From positions 62,001-126,000 of the forward strand of contig JBMLQL010000050.1 of the NCBI GenBank assembly GCA_049241565.1: a stretch of 64,000 nt of DNA, written 5' to 3'. The DNA is from DZBG01 sp049241565. Lineage in GTDB: Bacteria > Bdellovibrionota > Bacteriovoracia > Bacteriovoracales > Bacteriovoracaceae. The notes beneath the pieces were generated by a model. It saw nothing but the letters and a program-made list of their open reading frames with translations, ran no database searches and was not told where the DNA came from. The translations under genes were made by a program, and so were the position numbers. Shown here piece by piece: positions 1 to 8,584 of the stretch; the stretch's first letter is position 1; every line of letters starts with the position of its first letter.

Positions 1-9
1 TTTCAGGCA

Positions 10-1362
10 TTACGCAGCCGCCTTGTCATTGAGAAGATCCCAAAGTTCTGCACGACGATTTTGTTCGTGACGTCTTTGATTTGACTCTGATCCGAATTGT
101 TTTTCAGATCCCGCAAACTGATTAGAATTTGAGTTAGAGTTTGAATTAAAGTCTGATCCACCTTTTGCATTCGATGAATCAACTTTGAAATCTGTTACAT
201 TCATCCCTGATTGAGCAAGAGATGTGAATAGTTCACCTTTGTTTTGCTGAAGCATTGCTTTAACTTCAGGTGAATTTGTTGCAATGCTAATCGCAATATT
301 CTCAACACTGTTGTGTCCTGGATTAATTCCACGTGAAACAGTGATATCCATCTGACCGAAGTCTTGATGATTAACTTTTAATTGAACAGTTGGCTCTTTA
401 GCAGCTTTTGCTTGGACAATATAATCAGAAATCTGAGTCATGATTTCTTGGGCATTGGCCGATTTAATTTGGGCCATGTTAAAGACTTTAGGAGCCGCTG
501 TTTGATTGGCAGATTCTACACCTTTACTACTTCCAGTCTCAGTCATTAATCCCAAGATAAATTCTTGTGAAGGTGAGCTTAAAGCACCCTGTGCGGAAGC
601 TGAATTTGCACCATCAACAATCTGAGTATTTTTAAGATCTAGACTTTCAAGATCTTTAACTTGAGTGTTTTTTGGAAGACCATATGCTCCTGCGCCTTCA
701 CCCTTTTTAGAGTTTTTCATTTGGCGCTGAAGCATGAAATCATCAAATTTCATAAGCTGAGAATCAACTTCAGATGGAGAAAGATCAATCGCTGGTGATC
801 TGCTTGCTTCACCTTTTAAAAGCGGTGCTGCAAGAATTGTTTGAATTTGATCTTTTTTAAGAGAAGCAATTTCTGATTCTGGCGTCGAAACACCTTCAAG
901 ATCTAAGACTTCGCCTTTAAGAGCAAGCTTAGGATCCATGAGTTTATTTACATCTTTTGTCAGTGATGGATCAACAAGTTTAGCTTCAACACCTTCTGCT
1001 TCAGGTTGAAGTGAAGGAATTTGTTTTACTAAATCTGATGGCAATTCTTTATTAAGTTTTTCTAGCCCTTGAAGATTAACAACAGGAGCAGCAAGAAGAG
1101 ATTCTGGAGTTAGAACAGATTTTAATTGAGCATCTGTAAGAACTTTCGCTTCTTCATTATTTTGATTCTCGGGAAGTTGAACTTCGGCTAGAAGCAATTC
1201 ATCCATCTTCATTGAACTCGCAAGTTCATTAGCAAAATCCGCCTGCTCTAAAGCAAGTTCTGGATTAGCTGCAAGCGCATTAGCAAGGTCGTTAGTCAGA
1301 GCTTCCGCTCCTTCCTTTCCTGCTGCTACTTTCGAATTTGTGAGATTCAATCCTTGAATCAT
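10..1362 (-). CDS. fliK: Flagellar hook-length control protein FliK
   Basis: FliK is the secreted ruler that sets hook length and switches export specificity. The 450-aa protein has a long low-complexity, Ala/Leu/Glu/Lys-rich N-terminal region. Its C-terminal hook domain (about residues 315-400) contains VQLKVNHQDFGQMDITV and a helix reading EVKAMLQQNKGELFTSLAQSG, the typical Flg_hook pattern. A short Asn-Ser repeat (about 405-415) and a basic tail follow. AAAGGA lies 8 nt before the ATG. It is the last gene of the flagellar operon inside the window; the next gene (often flgD in such operons) would lie beyond the left edge. The N-terminal region is unalignable by eye, so the call rests on the C-terminal domain and the context. 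Confidence 0.9.
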   Translation of the reverse strand: MIQGLNLTNSKVAAGKEGAEALTNDLANALAANPELALEQADFANELASSMKMDELLLAEVQLPENQNNEEAKVLTDAQLKSVLTPESLLAAPVVNLQGLEKLNKELPSDLVKQIPSLQPEAEGVEAKLVDPSLTKDVNKLMDPKLALKGEVLDLEGVSTPESEIASLKKDQIQTILAAPLLKGEASRSPAIDLSPSEVDSQLMKFDDFMLQRQMKNSKKGEGAGAYGLPKNTQVKDLESLDLKNTQIVDGANSASAQGALSSPSQEFILGLMTETGSSKGVESANQTAAPKVFNMAQIKSANAQEIMTQISDYIVQAKAAKEPTVQLKVNHQDFGQMDITVSRGINPGHNSVENIAISIATNSPEVKAMLQQNKGELFTSLAQSGMNVTDFKVDSSNAKGGSDFNSNSNSNSNQFAGSEKQFGSESNQRRHEQNRRAELWDLLNDKAAA

Positions 1363-1390
1363 TAATTTGGTCCTTTCGTGGTCCTACGGT

Positions 1391-1918
1391 CTATCTTTTC
1401 ATATTTAGGTATTGTTTTTGAAGCCGGGCAGAAACTTCCTTGTCCATAAAGTTGAATATTTTGGACGCCTTCTTCGCATCAATCATTTGAAGGATTTTAA
1501 CGGCAATATCTGCCTCTTGAACTGATAAAACCTCAGCAGCTTTCTGGGGTTTCATATTGGAAACCATCTCAACCAGCTGGGCCACACGCCCTTTTCCTTC
1601 ATCTTCGTTGCGTTGAATACAGCCAATAAAGGCTTTTTGGCGAGACTCAAATTCAGCATATTTTTTCCCAAGATCATCTTCAGAAGTCTTGAGCTGGTCT
1701 TCTTTTTTCTGGAGTTCTAATTCTTGCAGACGTATTTTTTCATCTTTATCCACAAGCTCTTTAGTTAAATCAGTCACTGATTTATTCTTAATTTTATCAA
1801 CCTGGGCCTTTACTTCCTGGGCCACCTTTTTAATAAAATCAGCTTCTGAATACTTCAAAGGGTCAGCAGCACTGACCGAGAAACTCATCAGTATGAGAAT
1901 TCCTATTAATAATTTCAT
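1391..1918 (-). CDS. MotE-like flagellar protein (MgtE N-domain-like)
   Basis: The 175-aa protein begins with a signal peptide or signal anchor (MKLLIGILILMSFSVSAADP). A charged coiled coil follows (about 30-100). A C-terminal MgtE_N/FliG-M-like helical repeat (about 115-172) contains VSNMKPQKAAEVLSV and ILQMIDAKKASKIFNFM. This architecture and the position between fliJ and fliK match MotE, known elsewhere as a periplasmic chaperone for the stator protein MotC. Its start overlaps the fliJ stop by 4 nt (1915-1918), which suggests translational coupling. A stator-chaperone role is inferred from the family, because no motAB or motC genes are in view. Confidence 0.7.
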   Translation of the reverse strand: MKLLIGILILMSFSVSAADPLKYSEADFIKKVAQEVKAQVDKIKNKSVTDLTKELVDKDEKIRLQELELQKKEDQLKTSEDDLGKKYAEFESRQKAFIGCIQRNEDEGKGRVAQLVEMVSNMKPQKAAEVLSVQEADIAVKILQMIDAKKASKIFNFMDKEVSARLQKQYLNMKR

Positions 1919-2376
1919 TTCTCTAATCCTTGCTTTTTATTCATCAACCACAATTGAGTTTGTTCTTCGACTTTCTGATCAATCTCTTTATTCATGGCCT
2001 TTTTATATTCATTAAAATCTTTTTCTTTAAGATTCTCCATCACCTTCAACTCGCCTTTGACAGTTGCAAGCTCTTGCCTTTTTTCATCAATCAGTTGCTG
2101 CTGTTTACGTTTATCGCGATTGAGAAGCTGGATATTTTTCGTCTTGGCAGAAATCATATTAGGGATTAATTGAAGTTGCGCCCCACCTGCTCCGGCCTTT
2201 AAAACATCTTCCTGCATTTTATAATAATTATCGATTTGTGCTTTTTCATACTCAATCTGAGACTCAATTTTTTGCATATGAAGCATGAGGGCCCCAAGTT
2301 CCATTCGACAATTCTCTTCATTAAGTTTTCTAAGCTTCAAAACTGCTTCTAGTTTGAAGGCATATTTTTTCATCAT
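1915..2376 (-). CDS. fliJ: Flagellar export protein FliJ
   Basis: The protein has 153 aa and is almost entirely charged coiled coil. It opens with the FliJ-like stretch YAFKLEAVLKLRKLNEEN. FliJ is the stalk-like coiled-coil component that fits into the FliI hexamer and contacts FlhA. The gene lies 6 nt after fliI and overlaps the MotE-like gene by 4 nt. Two ATGs in tandem (2376 and 2373) leave the start uncertain by one residue. FliJ proteins diverge strongly in sequence, so context between fliI and fliK carries much of the call. Confidence 0.85.
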   Translation of the reverse strand: MMKKYAFKLEAVLKLRKLNEENCRMELGALMLHMQKIESQIEYEKAQIDNYYKMQEDVLKAGAGGAQLQLIPNMISAKTKNIQLLNRDKRKQQQLIDEKRQELATVKGELKVMENLKEKDFNEYKKAMNKEIDQKVEEQTQLWLMNKKQGLEK

Positions 2377-2382
2377 AAACTA

Positions 2383-3720
2383 TTAACTCACGCCTTCGGC
2401 CTTACGGGCTATGTCCAACATACGATCGAAGAGCTCATCAATTCGAGAGGAGTCATCAACTTGTTGGCGGAGAAGATTAATAATATCGTCGTAAACCAAG
2501 ATCGCCTTATCCACTTTAGGGTTCGATCCACGAGCGTAAGCTCCCACTGTAATAAGATCCTCAGACTCTTTATAAGCCGCAAGAAGATCACGTAAATGTG
2601 AGGCCACAATTTTGTGCTCTTTTGAGGAAACTTTAGGCATTACTCTGGAAATTGAGGCCAGAACATCAATGGCCGGATAATGGTTTCTCGCAGCAAGGGC
2701 CCTTGAAAGAACAATATGTCCGTCTGAAATTGATCTTACTGAATCGGCAATGGGCTCATCCATATCACCACCCTCAACGAGGACAGTGTAGATTCCTGTG
2801 ATTGACCCTGCTCCAGCTTTTGTTCCTGCTCGCTCCATTAATTTTGGGAGTTTGGCAAAAACACTTGGCGCGTATCCTTTTTGTCCAGGTGGCTCACCTG
2901 TAGAAAGAGAAATTTCTCGTGAGGCCATAGCAAAACGTGTGATCGAATCCATCATAAGAAGTACATCAGCGTTTCTGTCTCTAAAATATTCAGCAATGGT
3001 TGTTGCTGCATAAGCAGCCTTCATACGAATAAGGGCCGAAGTATCAGACGTGGCCACAACCACTACAGAACGCTTAATTCCCTCGGGTCCTAGATCTGAC
3101 TCAATAAACTCTAAAACCTCTCGCCCACGCTCCCCAATGAGGGCAATGACGTTGATATCAGAATCGGTATTTTTGGCCATCATCCCCATGAGAACGGACT
3201 TTCCTACACCAGAACCGGCCATAATCGCCATACGTTGACCGCGGCCAGCAGTAATAAAACAATTAATTGAATTAATACCTGTATCAAGAGGTTTTCTTAT
3301 AGGGGGGCGATCTAAAGGATTAATAGGAGTCCCAAAAATTGATCTCTTCTCATAGGGACCTTCAATCGGGCCTTTCCCATCGAGAGGATTTCCTTGAAAA
3401 TCGATCACTCGCCCTAGCATCGCTTCTGAGATTTTAAGCTCCGTCACAACCTCTTTAAGATAAATTTTTGTTTCTGAATTAATACCAGAGAGCTCGTTGT
3501 AGGGCATGACCATACAGTTCTGACCATTGATTGAGACGACTTCACCTAAACTTCGCTCTCCACTCTCAGTCACAAACTCCACGTTTGACCCGAGGATGGC
3601 GCGAGGGACAGAGGCTTCATAAACCATCCCGCGACTACTAATGATTTTTCCTATCTTTTCATAGGGAATTTTATTTTCAATATGTTTTAAGATTTTTGGA
3701 AAAGAAAGATCTTCACTCAT
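2383..3720 (-). CDS. fliI: Flagellum-specific ATPase FliI
   Basis: FliI is the ATPase of the flagellar type III export apparatus. The 445-aa protein shows the P-loop MAGSGVGKSVLMG, the Walker B strand ADVLLMMDSITR and the family signature GEPPGQKGYAPSVFAKLPK. The start is placed at the ATG at 3720 (MSEDLSF), giving an 8-nt overlap with the fliH stop. An in-frame ATG at 3750 would lie deep inside fliH and add ten residues not seen in the family. The length is normal for FliI. All catalytic elements appear intact. Confidence 0.95.
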   Translation of the reverse strand: MSEDLSFPKILKHIENKIPYEKIGKIISSRGMVYEASVPRAILGSNVEFVTESGERSLGEVVSINGQNCMVMPYNELSGINSETKIYLKEVVTELKISEAMLGRVIDFQGNPLDGKGPIEGPYEKRSIFGTPINPLDRPPIRKPLDTGINSINCFITAGRGQRMAIMAGSGVGKSVLMGMMAKNTDSDINVIALIGERGREVLEFIESDLGPEGIKRSVVVVATSDTSALIRMKAAYAATTIAEYFRDRNADVLLMMDSITRFAMASREISLSTGEPPGQKGYAPSVFAKLPKLMERAGTKAGAGSITGIYTVLVEGGDMDEPIADSVRSISDGHIVLSRALAARNHYPAIDVLASISRVMPKVSSKEHKIVASHLRDLLAAYKESEDLITVGAYARGSNPKVDKAILVYDDIINLLRQQVDDSSRIDELFDRMLDIARKAEGVS

Positions 3721-4522
3721 GGCCAACCACTGAATCAAAAACTTTATCAATCAGCTGGAAAATACCTTCAACCGATCCATCAATGATCCCATTCTCTGAC
3801 TCGAGAATGATTCCAGGATGATTCAGTTCACTATCAACTTCCACACGAACATTTGATAACTGACCAAGACGTGATTCAACGGCCTTAATCACTTCAGGCA
3901 TATCTTTAAAATGCGCCTGATCGATTTTTATGATAAGATTTTGTCGAGCATTAATTTCTAAAAGCAGCTTTTCAAATAGTTTCTCTAAATATAACTGCTC
4001 ATCAATTTCTTTAAGAACAATCCATTTTGTAAATTTTTTTACAAACTCATACATTTGCTTACGATTCTTATTTTGAACATCAGAGAAATGAGTATTTAAC
4101 AAAGCAATACTTTGGGCAAGATGTTCGATTTTCTCAGCTGCTGCACTATCATAATCTTGATGAGAAGCTGCAAAAGCTTCTTCTCTTCCTCTTTCAAGAC
4201 CTTCTTTATAGGCTTCTTGAGAAATTCTCTCTACACGTTTTTGAACCTCAGCTTGAATCTTTAATTCTATATCGTTGGCCTCTTGATTATTAAGCCCACG
4301 AGACTCACGAACAATATTATCAATCTTAAAATTACTTCTTTGCTCATGCTGACGCTCAGTGCGAATAGACTCATCAGAGATATCTTGAGATGATATAGAC
4401 TGGCCTATTAAATTGTCGAATGAGAATGGCTTAAAACCACTTCCACCCTTAACAACATTTCCGCCTTTATTAAAGTCGGTAAAGCTAAATGACTTAACTT
4501 CGGATTCTTTATTTTTTTCCAT
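3713..4522 (-). CDS. fliH: Flagellar assembly protein FliH
   Basis: FliH binds and restrains the export ATPase FliI. The 269-aa protein has a poorly conserved N-terminal part, then a glycine-spaced helix (AYKEGLERGREEAF, about 105-118) typical of the GxxxG-rich FliH helices. The C-terminal half resembles the V-ATPase-E/FliH domain, with VESRLGQLSNVRVEVDSELN and HPGIILESENGIIDGSVE. AGGTGG precedes the ATG. It sits 19 nt after fliG and overlaps fliI by 8 nt, the usual fliG-fliH-fliI order. Confidence 0.88.
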   Translation of the reverse strand: MEKNKESEVKSFSFTDFNKGGNVVKGGSGFKPFSFDNLIGQSISSQDISDESIRTERQHEQRSNFKIDNIVRESRGLNNQEANDIELKIQAEVQKRVERISQEAYKEGLERGREEAFAASHQDYDSAAAEKIEHLAQSIALLNTHFSDVQNKNRKQMYEFVKKFTKWIVLKEIDEQLYLEKLFEKLLLEINARQNLIIKIDQAHFKDMPEVIKAVESRLGQLSNVRVEVDSELNHPGIILESENGIIDGSVEGIFQLIDKVFDSVVGHE

Positions 4523-4541
4523 AATCTAAGCCACCTGTAAA

Positions 4542-5576
4542 TTAAACAAATGCATCGCCTTCACCACCGCGAGAAATGATGGCCTTACCTTTGGCCTCCA
4601 GATCTTTAAGTTGCTGAACGATCTCTTGTTGAGCTTTTTCCACATCTGAAATCTTCGTAGGGCCCATCGCTTCCAAATCTTCTTTGAGAAGAGTTGCTGC
4701 ACGATTCGACATATTTTTGTATAACTTAGTTTTAACTTCATCTGGAGCTGTTTTAAGAGCGATAACAAGTTTCTGGTTATCAACAATTTTAAGAAGTTCT
4801 TGAGTCCCTTTATCATCCACAAAGATAATATCTTCGAAAACAAACATGAGTTTTCTAATTTCTTCAGCGAGCTCAGGGTCTTTTTCCTCAACCCTGGCCA
4901 TAATATTCTTCTCAGAATTCTTATCCATAAGGTTAAGCATATCAGCGATAGGCTCAATACCACCAAGTTGTTGTGTATCAATTGATCCAAGAGTTGAGAG
5001 TTCTGTTTTAAGAACATCATCAAGCTGAGCGATAAGTTCAGGAGAAACGAAATCGAGGTTGGCCACACGAAGCACAACTTCTGCTTGAAGACCTTCTGGA
5101 AGCTTGCGCAAGACATCTACTTTTTTCTCAACCGGCAAGTGAGCACAAATAAGCGCAATAGTTTGAGGATGCTCATTGATGAGAAAGTTAGCAAGAGTTC
5201 TTGTATCGACAAGCTCAAGAGATTCAAGTGTGTTATTTGTTCCAACATCTACAATCTGACCAAGGAGCTGCTTAGCTCGGTCTTCACCAAGAGTTGAAAG
5301 GATGAAATCACGCCCCTTATTTTCAGAGAAAAGAAGTTCCGCATCTTCATTGATTGAAGAGTAGAACTCTTCAAGGACTTTTTTAACCATCCAGATAGGA
5401 GATTTTGAAATAGAAGACATAGAGTTAATCATTCGCTTAACGTCATTGTCTTTCATATGTTTAAAAATAAGCTTCGTTGTCGTAGGACCCAAGGCGGACA
5501 ACAAAATCGCAGCTTTTTCTTGTCCCGAAAGAAGTGCATACTGCACATCGGGATCAAGTGTTTTATCTTCGGCCAT
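4542..5576 (-). CDS. fliG: Flagellar motor switch protein FliG
   Basis: FliG is the rotor protein that contacts the stator and sets rotation. The 344-aa protein contains the N-terminal FliF-binding domain (LSGQEKAAILLSALG), the middle-domain signature NEHPQTIALICAHL (about 130-145) and the C-terminal torque domain (MFVFEDIIFVDDKGTQELLK). The length matches the family. GGAG lies 8 nt before the ATG. The same-strand open frame at 4526-5116 is a shadow. Nothing about this copy looks unusual. Confidence 0.97.
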   Translation of the reverse strand: MAEDKTLDPDVQYALLSGQEKAAILLSALGPTTTKLIFKHMKDNDVKRMINSMSSISKSPIWMVKKVLEEFYSSINEDAELLFSENKGRDFILSTLGEDRAKQLLGQIVDVGTNNTLESLELVDTRTLANFLINEHPQTIALICAHLPVEKKVDVLRKLPEGLQAEVVLRVANLDFVSPELIAQLDDVLKTELSTLGSIDTQQLGGIEPIADMLNLMDKNSEKNIMARVEEKDPELAEEIRKLMFVFEDIIFVDDKGTQELLKIVDNQKLVIALKTAPDEVKTKLYKNMSNRAATLLKEDLEAMGPTKISDVEKAQQEIVQQLKDLEAKGKAIISRGGEGDAFV

Positions 5577-5596
5577 TGCTCTACTCCATTATAATC

Positions 5597-7288
5597 TTAT
5601 GCAATTTCTTTTTGTGCCTCGTTAGCATGAATCATTTCATGAATAACTTGAGCTGCCTTACCAGGATTAGCCTCAACGAGGGAAATAATCTTCTCTCTTA
5701 GCATATTCCCTTCAATCTTCTCTGGATTGAGCTTATCTTCCATATTTGGAAGAACATCTTCTAGACCAGGAAGCTTTTGACCGGCCTGAATTTTTTCAAG
5801 CTCTTCAATTGTCTTAGGTAAGAAGTCTTCAATTGATTCAACCGTATTTTCTGTAAGCCACTGAATGAACGGACGGATAACCATAAAGAAGAATAACGTA
5901 ATAAGAGCACCAATCATCAAGTATTTAGTAAGATTTTTAATAAGCTCACGGTTTTCACGTGCTCTCATAATCGCTTCGATTTCAGAAAGATCTTCCTTAG
6001 CGAATTCCATGTTTTTGATAACAAGTTTATCACCACGGGCCACTGAAATATTAAGAGCTGAAGCAACAATCTGTTGGAAGTTCTGAAGTTCATCTTCTGA
6101 CCAAGCAGCGTACTTAGTCATATTAACGCCTTCTTCGTTAACCATCGGCATTCCCTCTTTATCAAGCATAGGAATGCGCTTTCCATCAACCATTACCGCC
6201 ACTGAAATATTCTGAATTTCAGCTGTTGGTTTTTTTGAACGAGTGACAGTTGTAGGAACGGCCATATTTCGAGTGATAAGTGACTTATCAACATCATTTC
6301 TAGTTTCAGGAATACCAGGCTGAGGATTTTCACCAGGAAGATTTGATCTTGCCCCTGGAAGTCCTTGCGGAGACGGTCTTACACCGACCATCTTTTGCTC
6401 ATTACGAACTTCAGAAACAACAGCTGCATTTTCGGAGTCATAAAGAGTTTGAGTTTCTGTTTTTTCTGTAAAATCCATCTTAATCGCGACTTTTGCGATT
6501 ACTTTTCCATCACCAACAACACGAGCAAGAATCTCTTCAACTTTCTTTTCAAGTTGAGCATTCATCTTTGTCTCTAGAGCAATTTTATTGGCCGTTTCTG
6601 TCGACATTTGATCGCCATCATTTTCTGATAGCTTCTTCCCGCGAGAGTCAATAACGACAACATGGTGAGAGCGCATTCCGTCAACAGAAGATGAAACAAG
6701 GGATTGTATCCCCTTGATTTCATCAGAAGTCATCGTCACACCTCTATCCACATCAAGAACAACCGACCCACTTGGTGGTTTTCTTTCAGACACAAACGGT
6801 GATGATTCAGGAATAGAGAGGTGAACACGAGCGCGAGTCACACCTTTAATATGCATAATTGTTTTAACAAGTTCTCCCTCAAGGGCACGTTGCTTGTTAA
6901 TTTTTTGAACAAAAGATGTTGTCCCAAAAGCTTGCTTATCAAAAACTTCATACCCCACTGTTCCAGTGAAGTTGACACCTTTTTTAGCAATCTCAAGACG
7001 CCAAATTTCTACTTGTTCCTCAGGTACCATGATCGTTTTCCCATCATCTTTTACCTGATATGAAATTTTTCCTTCTTCTAGCATTCTTGCAATAACAGCA
7101 GAATCATCTTTTCCAAGGTCAGTATAAAGAACCTTATACTGAGTCTTTGTTGCCCAAATAAGCATTGCTGAAACGGCAGCTATAAGTAGAATAGCTGACC
7201 CAAGCAAACCAATTCTTCGGGTAACATCCAAAGACTTGAAGAATTCGATAAAGTTACTAATTGTCTGTGATAAAATTCCGTTGTTCAA
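5597..7288 (-). CDS. fliF: Flagellar MS-ring protein FliF
   Basis: FliF builds the inner-membrane MS ring. The 563-aa protein has two membrane segments (about 25-46 and 456-478) flanking the periplasmic YscJ/FliF ring domains, with VGYEVFDKQAFGTTSFVQK and LEGELVKTI in the first. The C-terminal tail after residue 535 (REKIISLVEANPGKAAQVI) is the FliG-binding region. The start codon is TTG at 7288, supported by AGGAGG about 6 nt upstream and by the lack of a better start. A TTG start may lower translation relative to neighbouring genes. Confidence 0.97.
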   Translation of the reverse strand: MNNGILSQTISNFIEFFKSLDVTRRIGLLGSAILLIAAVSAMLIWATKTQYKVLYTDLGKDDSAVIARMLEEGKISYQVKDDGKTIMVPEEQVEIWRLEIAKKGVNFTGTVGYEVFDKQAFGTTSFVQKINKQRALEGELVKTIMHIKGVTRARVHLSIPESSPFVSERKPPSGSVVLDVDRGVTMTSDEIKGIQSLVSSSVDGMRSHHVVVIDSRGKKLSENDGDQMSTETANKIALETKMNAQLEKKVEEILARVVGDGKVIAKVAIKMDFTEKTETQTLYDSENAAVVSEVRNEQKMVGVRPSPQGLPGARSNLPGENPQPGIPETRNDVDKSLITRNMAVPTTVTRSKKPTAEIQNISVAVMVDGKRIPMLDKEGMPMVNEEGVNMTKYAAWSEDELQNFQQIVASALNISVARGDKLVIKNMEFAKEDLSEIEAIMRARENRELIKNLTKYLMIGALITLFFFMVIRPFIQWLTENTVESIEDFLPKTIEELEKIQAGQKLPGLEDVLPNMEDKLNPEKIEGNMLREKIISLVEANPGKAAQVIHEMIHANEAQKEIA

Positions 7289-7331
7289 AGAATCCTCCTG
7301 ATTCTTAAAACCCTAGCTACTCAAAGAGTAA

Positions 7332-7691
7332 CTATATTTGCATTCTCATTACTTCTTTATAAGCTTCAATAACTTTAGAACGAATCTGATTCATTGTTCT
7401 AAAAGCAATATCAGCTTTTTCAACAGTAAGAAGAGTTTCGTGTAAGTTTTTACTCTCACCCGAAGCTAGTTTCTCCATTGCCACGTTAGCATCTACCTGC
7501 ATTTTGTTAACACTGCTAATCGAGTCTTTAAGAAACTCACCAAAGCTCTTCGCTTCTCCTGCATTTTCTATGCCAGGAGTTTCAAGAGTATTGAAATTAT
7601 CCGAAATCCCTGAATCGGCTTTTCTCACCCATCCATTGGCGTCGGCATTTCCTAATGTCTGCTGAAAGCTACCAATATTTTTAATCGACAT
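7332..7691 (-). CDS. fliE: Flagellar hook-basal body complex protein FliE
   Basis: FliE joins the MS ring to the rod. The 119-aa protein has the FliE C-terminal pattern: KSFGEFLKDSISSVNKMQ, then NLHETLLTVEKADIAFRTM and IRSKVIEAYKEVMRMQI, ending on the conserved hydrophobic tail. It follows flgC by 10 nt and has an AAGGAA ribosome site. The order flgB-flgC-fliE-fliF is the most conserved flagellar gene order known and fits here. Confidence 0.95.
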   Translation of the reverse strand: MSIKNIGSFQQTLGNADANGWVRKADSGISDNFNTLETPGIENAGEAKSFGEFLKDSISSVNKMQVDANVAMEKLASGESKNLHETLLTVEKADIAFRTMNQIRSKVIEAYKEVMRMQI

Positions 7692-7701
7692 TATCTATTC
7701 C

Positions 7702-8139
7702 TTAGTTACGGCCAATCTCGAGAGTTTTAGTTGCCATTTGTTTAGCAGTATTAATTGCTGTCACATTGGCCTCATAGGCCCTCTGAGCTTCAATCATATT
7801 CGCCATTTCGCTCATGACGTTAATATCTGGCATGGCCACATATCCCTCTTGGTTAGCATCTGGGTGAGTCGGGTCATATTTTAAGACAACTTTATCTGTA
7901 TGAACCACTTCTGTTGCTTGAACAGTTTGTGAGTGTTCATCCAGTTCACCTTCAAGAATTTCTGAGAAACGTTCACGTGTAGGCTCAGCTCCAAATACCA
8001 CCTCTTTCTTGCGATACGGGCCACCTTCATCTGTTCTTGTTGTTTGAGCATTTGCAATATTCGACGAATGAGACTCCATTCGTTTTCTTTGTGCCGCTAA
8101 ACCCGAAGAGCTTACTCTTAAACTAGAGAGTAAATCCAT
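7702..8139 (-). CDS. flgC: Proximal rod protein FlgC
   Basis: FlgC is a proximal rod subunit exported by the flagellar type III system. The 145-aa protein starts with the rod-family N-terminus, including ESHSSNIANAQTTRTDEGGP. It ends with the C-terminal rod/hook helix MSEMANMIEAQRAYEANVTA followed by NTAKQMATKTLEIGRN. It lies 10 nt after flgB with GGGAG upstream of the ATG. Confidence 0.96.
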   Translation of the reverse strand: MDLLSSLRVSSSGLAAQRKRMESHSSNIANAQTTRTDEGGPYRKKEVVFGAEPTRERFSEILEGELDEHSQTVQATEVVHTDKVVLKYDPTHPDANQEGYVAMPDINVMSEMANMIEAQRAYEANVTAINTAKQMATKTLEIGRN

Positions 8140-8149
8140 TCACGCTCCC

Positions 8150-8557
8150 TTATTTCTCATTGTTGATGGCGTATTTCATTAAACCCATCTTTTTATTCAC
8201 TAATTGAACTAAGGCATCGTACATCAATTTGTTCTCTGCCATTCTTCCCATCTCAGCTTCGGTATCAACTGTGTTCCCACTTTCTGAGACGACTCCATTC
8301 GGGTCCTCATAGATTTCAGGCTCTAAGTTATTAAATCCACCGTTACCAACATCGAAATGCCGCTCATCTGTGATATTCATCTGCATCTGACCATCAGTAT
8401 CTAAAGCTCTTGCAAGAGCTTCCTCAAAATCTACCTTCTTCGACTTAAAGCCAGGTGTGTTGGCATTGGCAATATTCGAAGAAATAACTTCCTGTCTCAT
8501 CTCTCGAAAGTTGAGAGCAGTCGTTAAAGCATTAAGAGTTTTGTCACTGACGTCCAT
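8150..8557 (-). CDS. flgB: Proximal rod protein FlgB
   Basis: FlgB is a proximal rod subunit. The 135-aa protein carries the rod signature VISSNIANANTPGFKSKKVD (about 24-43) and a C-terminal coiled-coil helix (MGRMAENKLMYDALVQLVNK). AGGAG lies 6 nt before the ATG. Only 27 nt separate it from the upstream AAA+ regulator-like gene, so the two are likely cotranscribed. Confidence 0.95.
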   Translation of the reverse strand: MDVSDKTLNALTTALNFREMRQEVISSNIANANTPGFKSKKVDFEEALARALDTDGQMQMNITDERHFDVGNGGFNNLEPEIYEDPNGVVSESGNTVDTEAEMGRMAENKLMYDALVQLVNKKMGLMKYAINNEK

Positions 8558-8584
8558 GTACTTCTCCTCTAAATTCCTTAGAGA

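Noticed and set aside
4526..5116. 196-aa open frame on the minus strand
   Set aside because: It lies in another frame of fliG, which has a complete and well-conserved protein; the frame product is Leu/Lys/Ser-rich with no family features.
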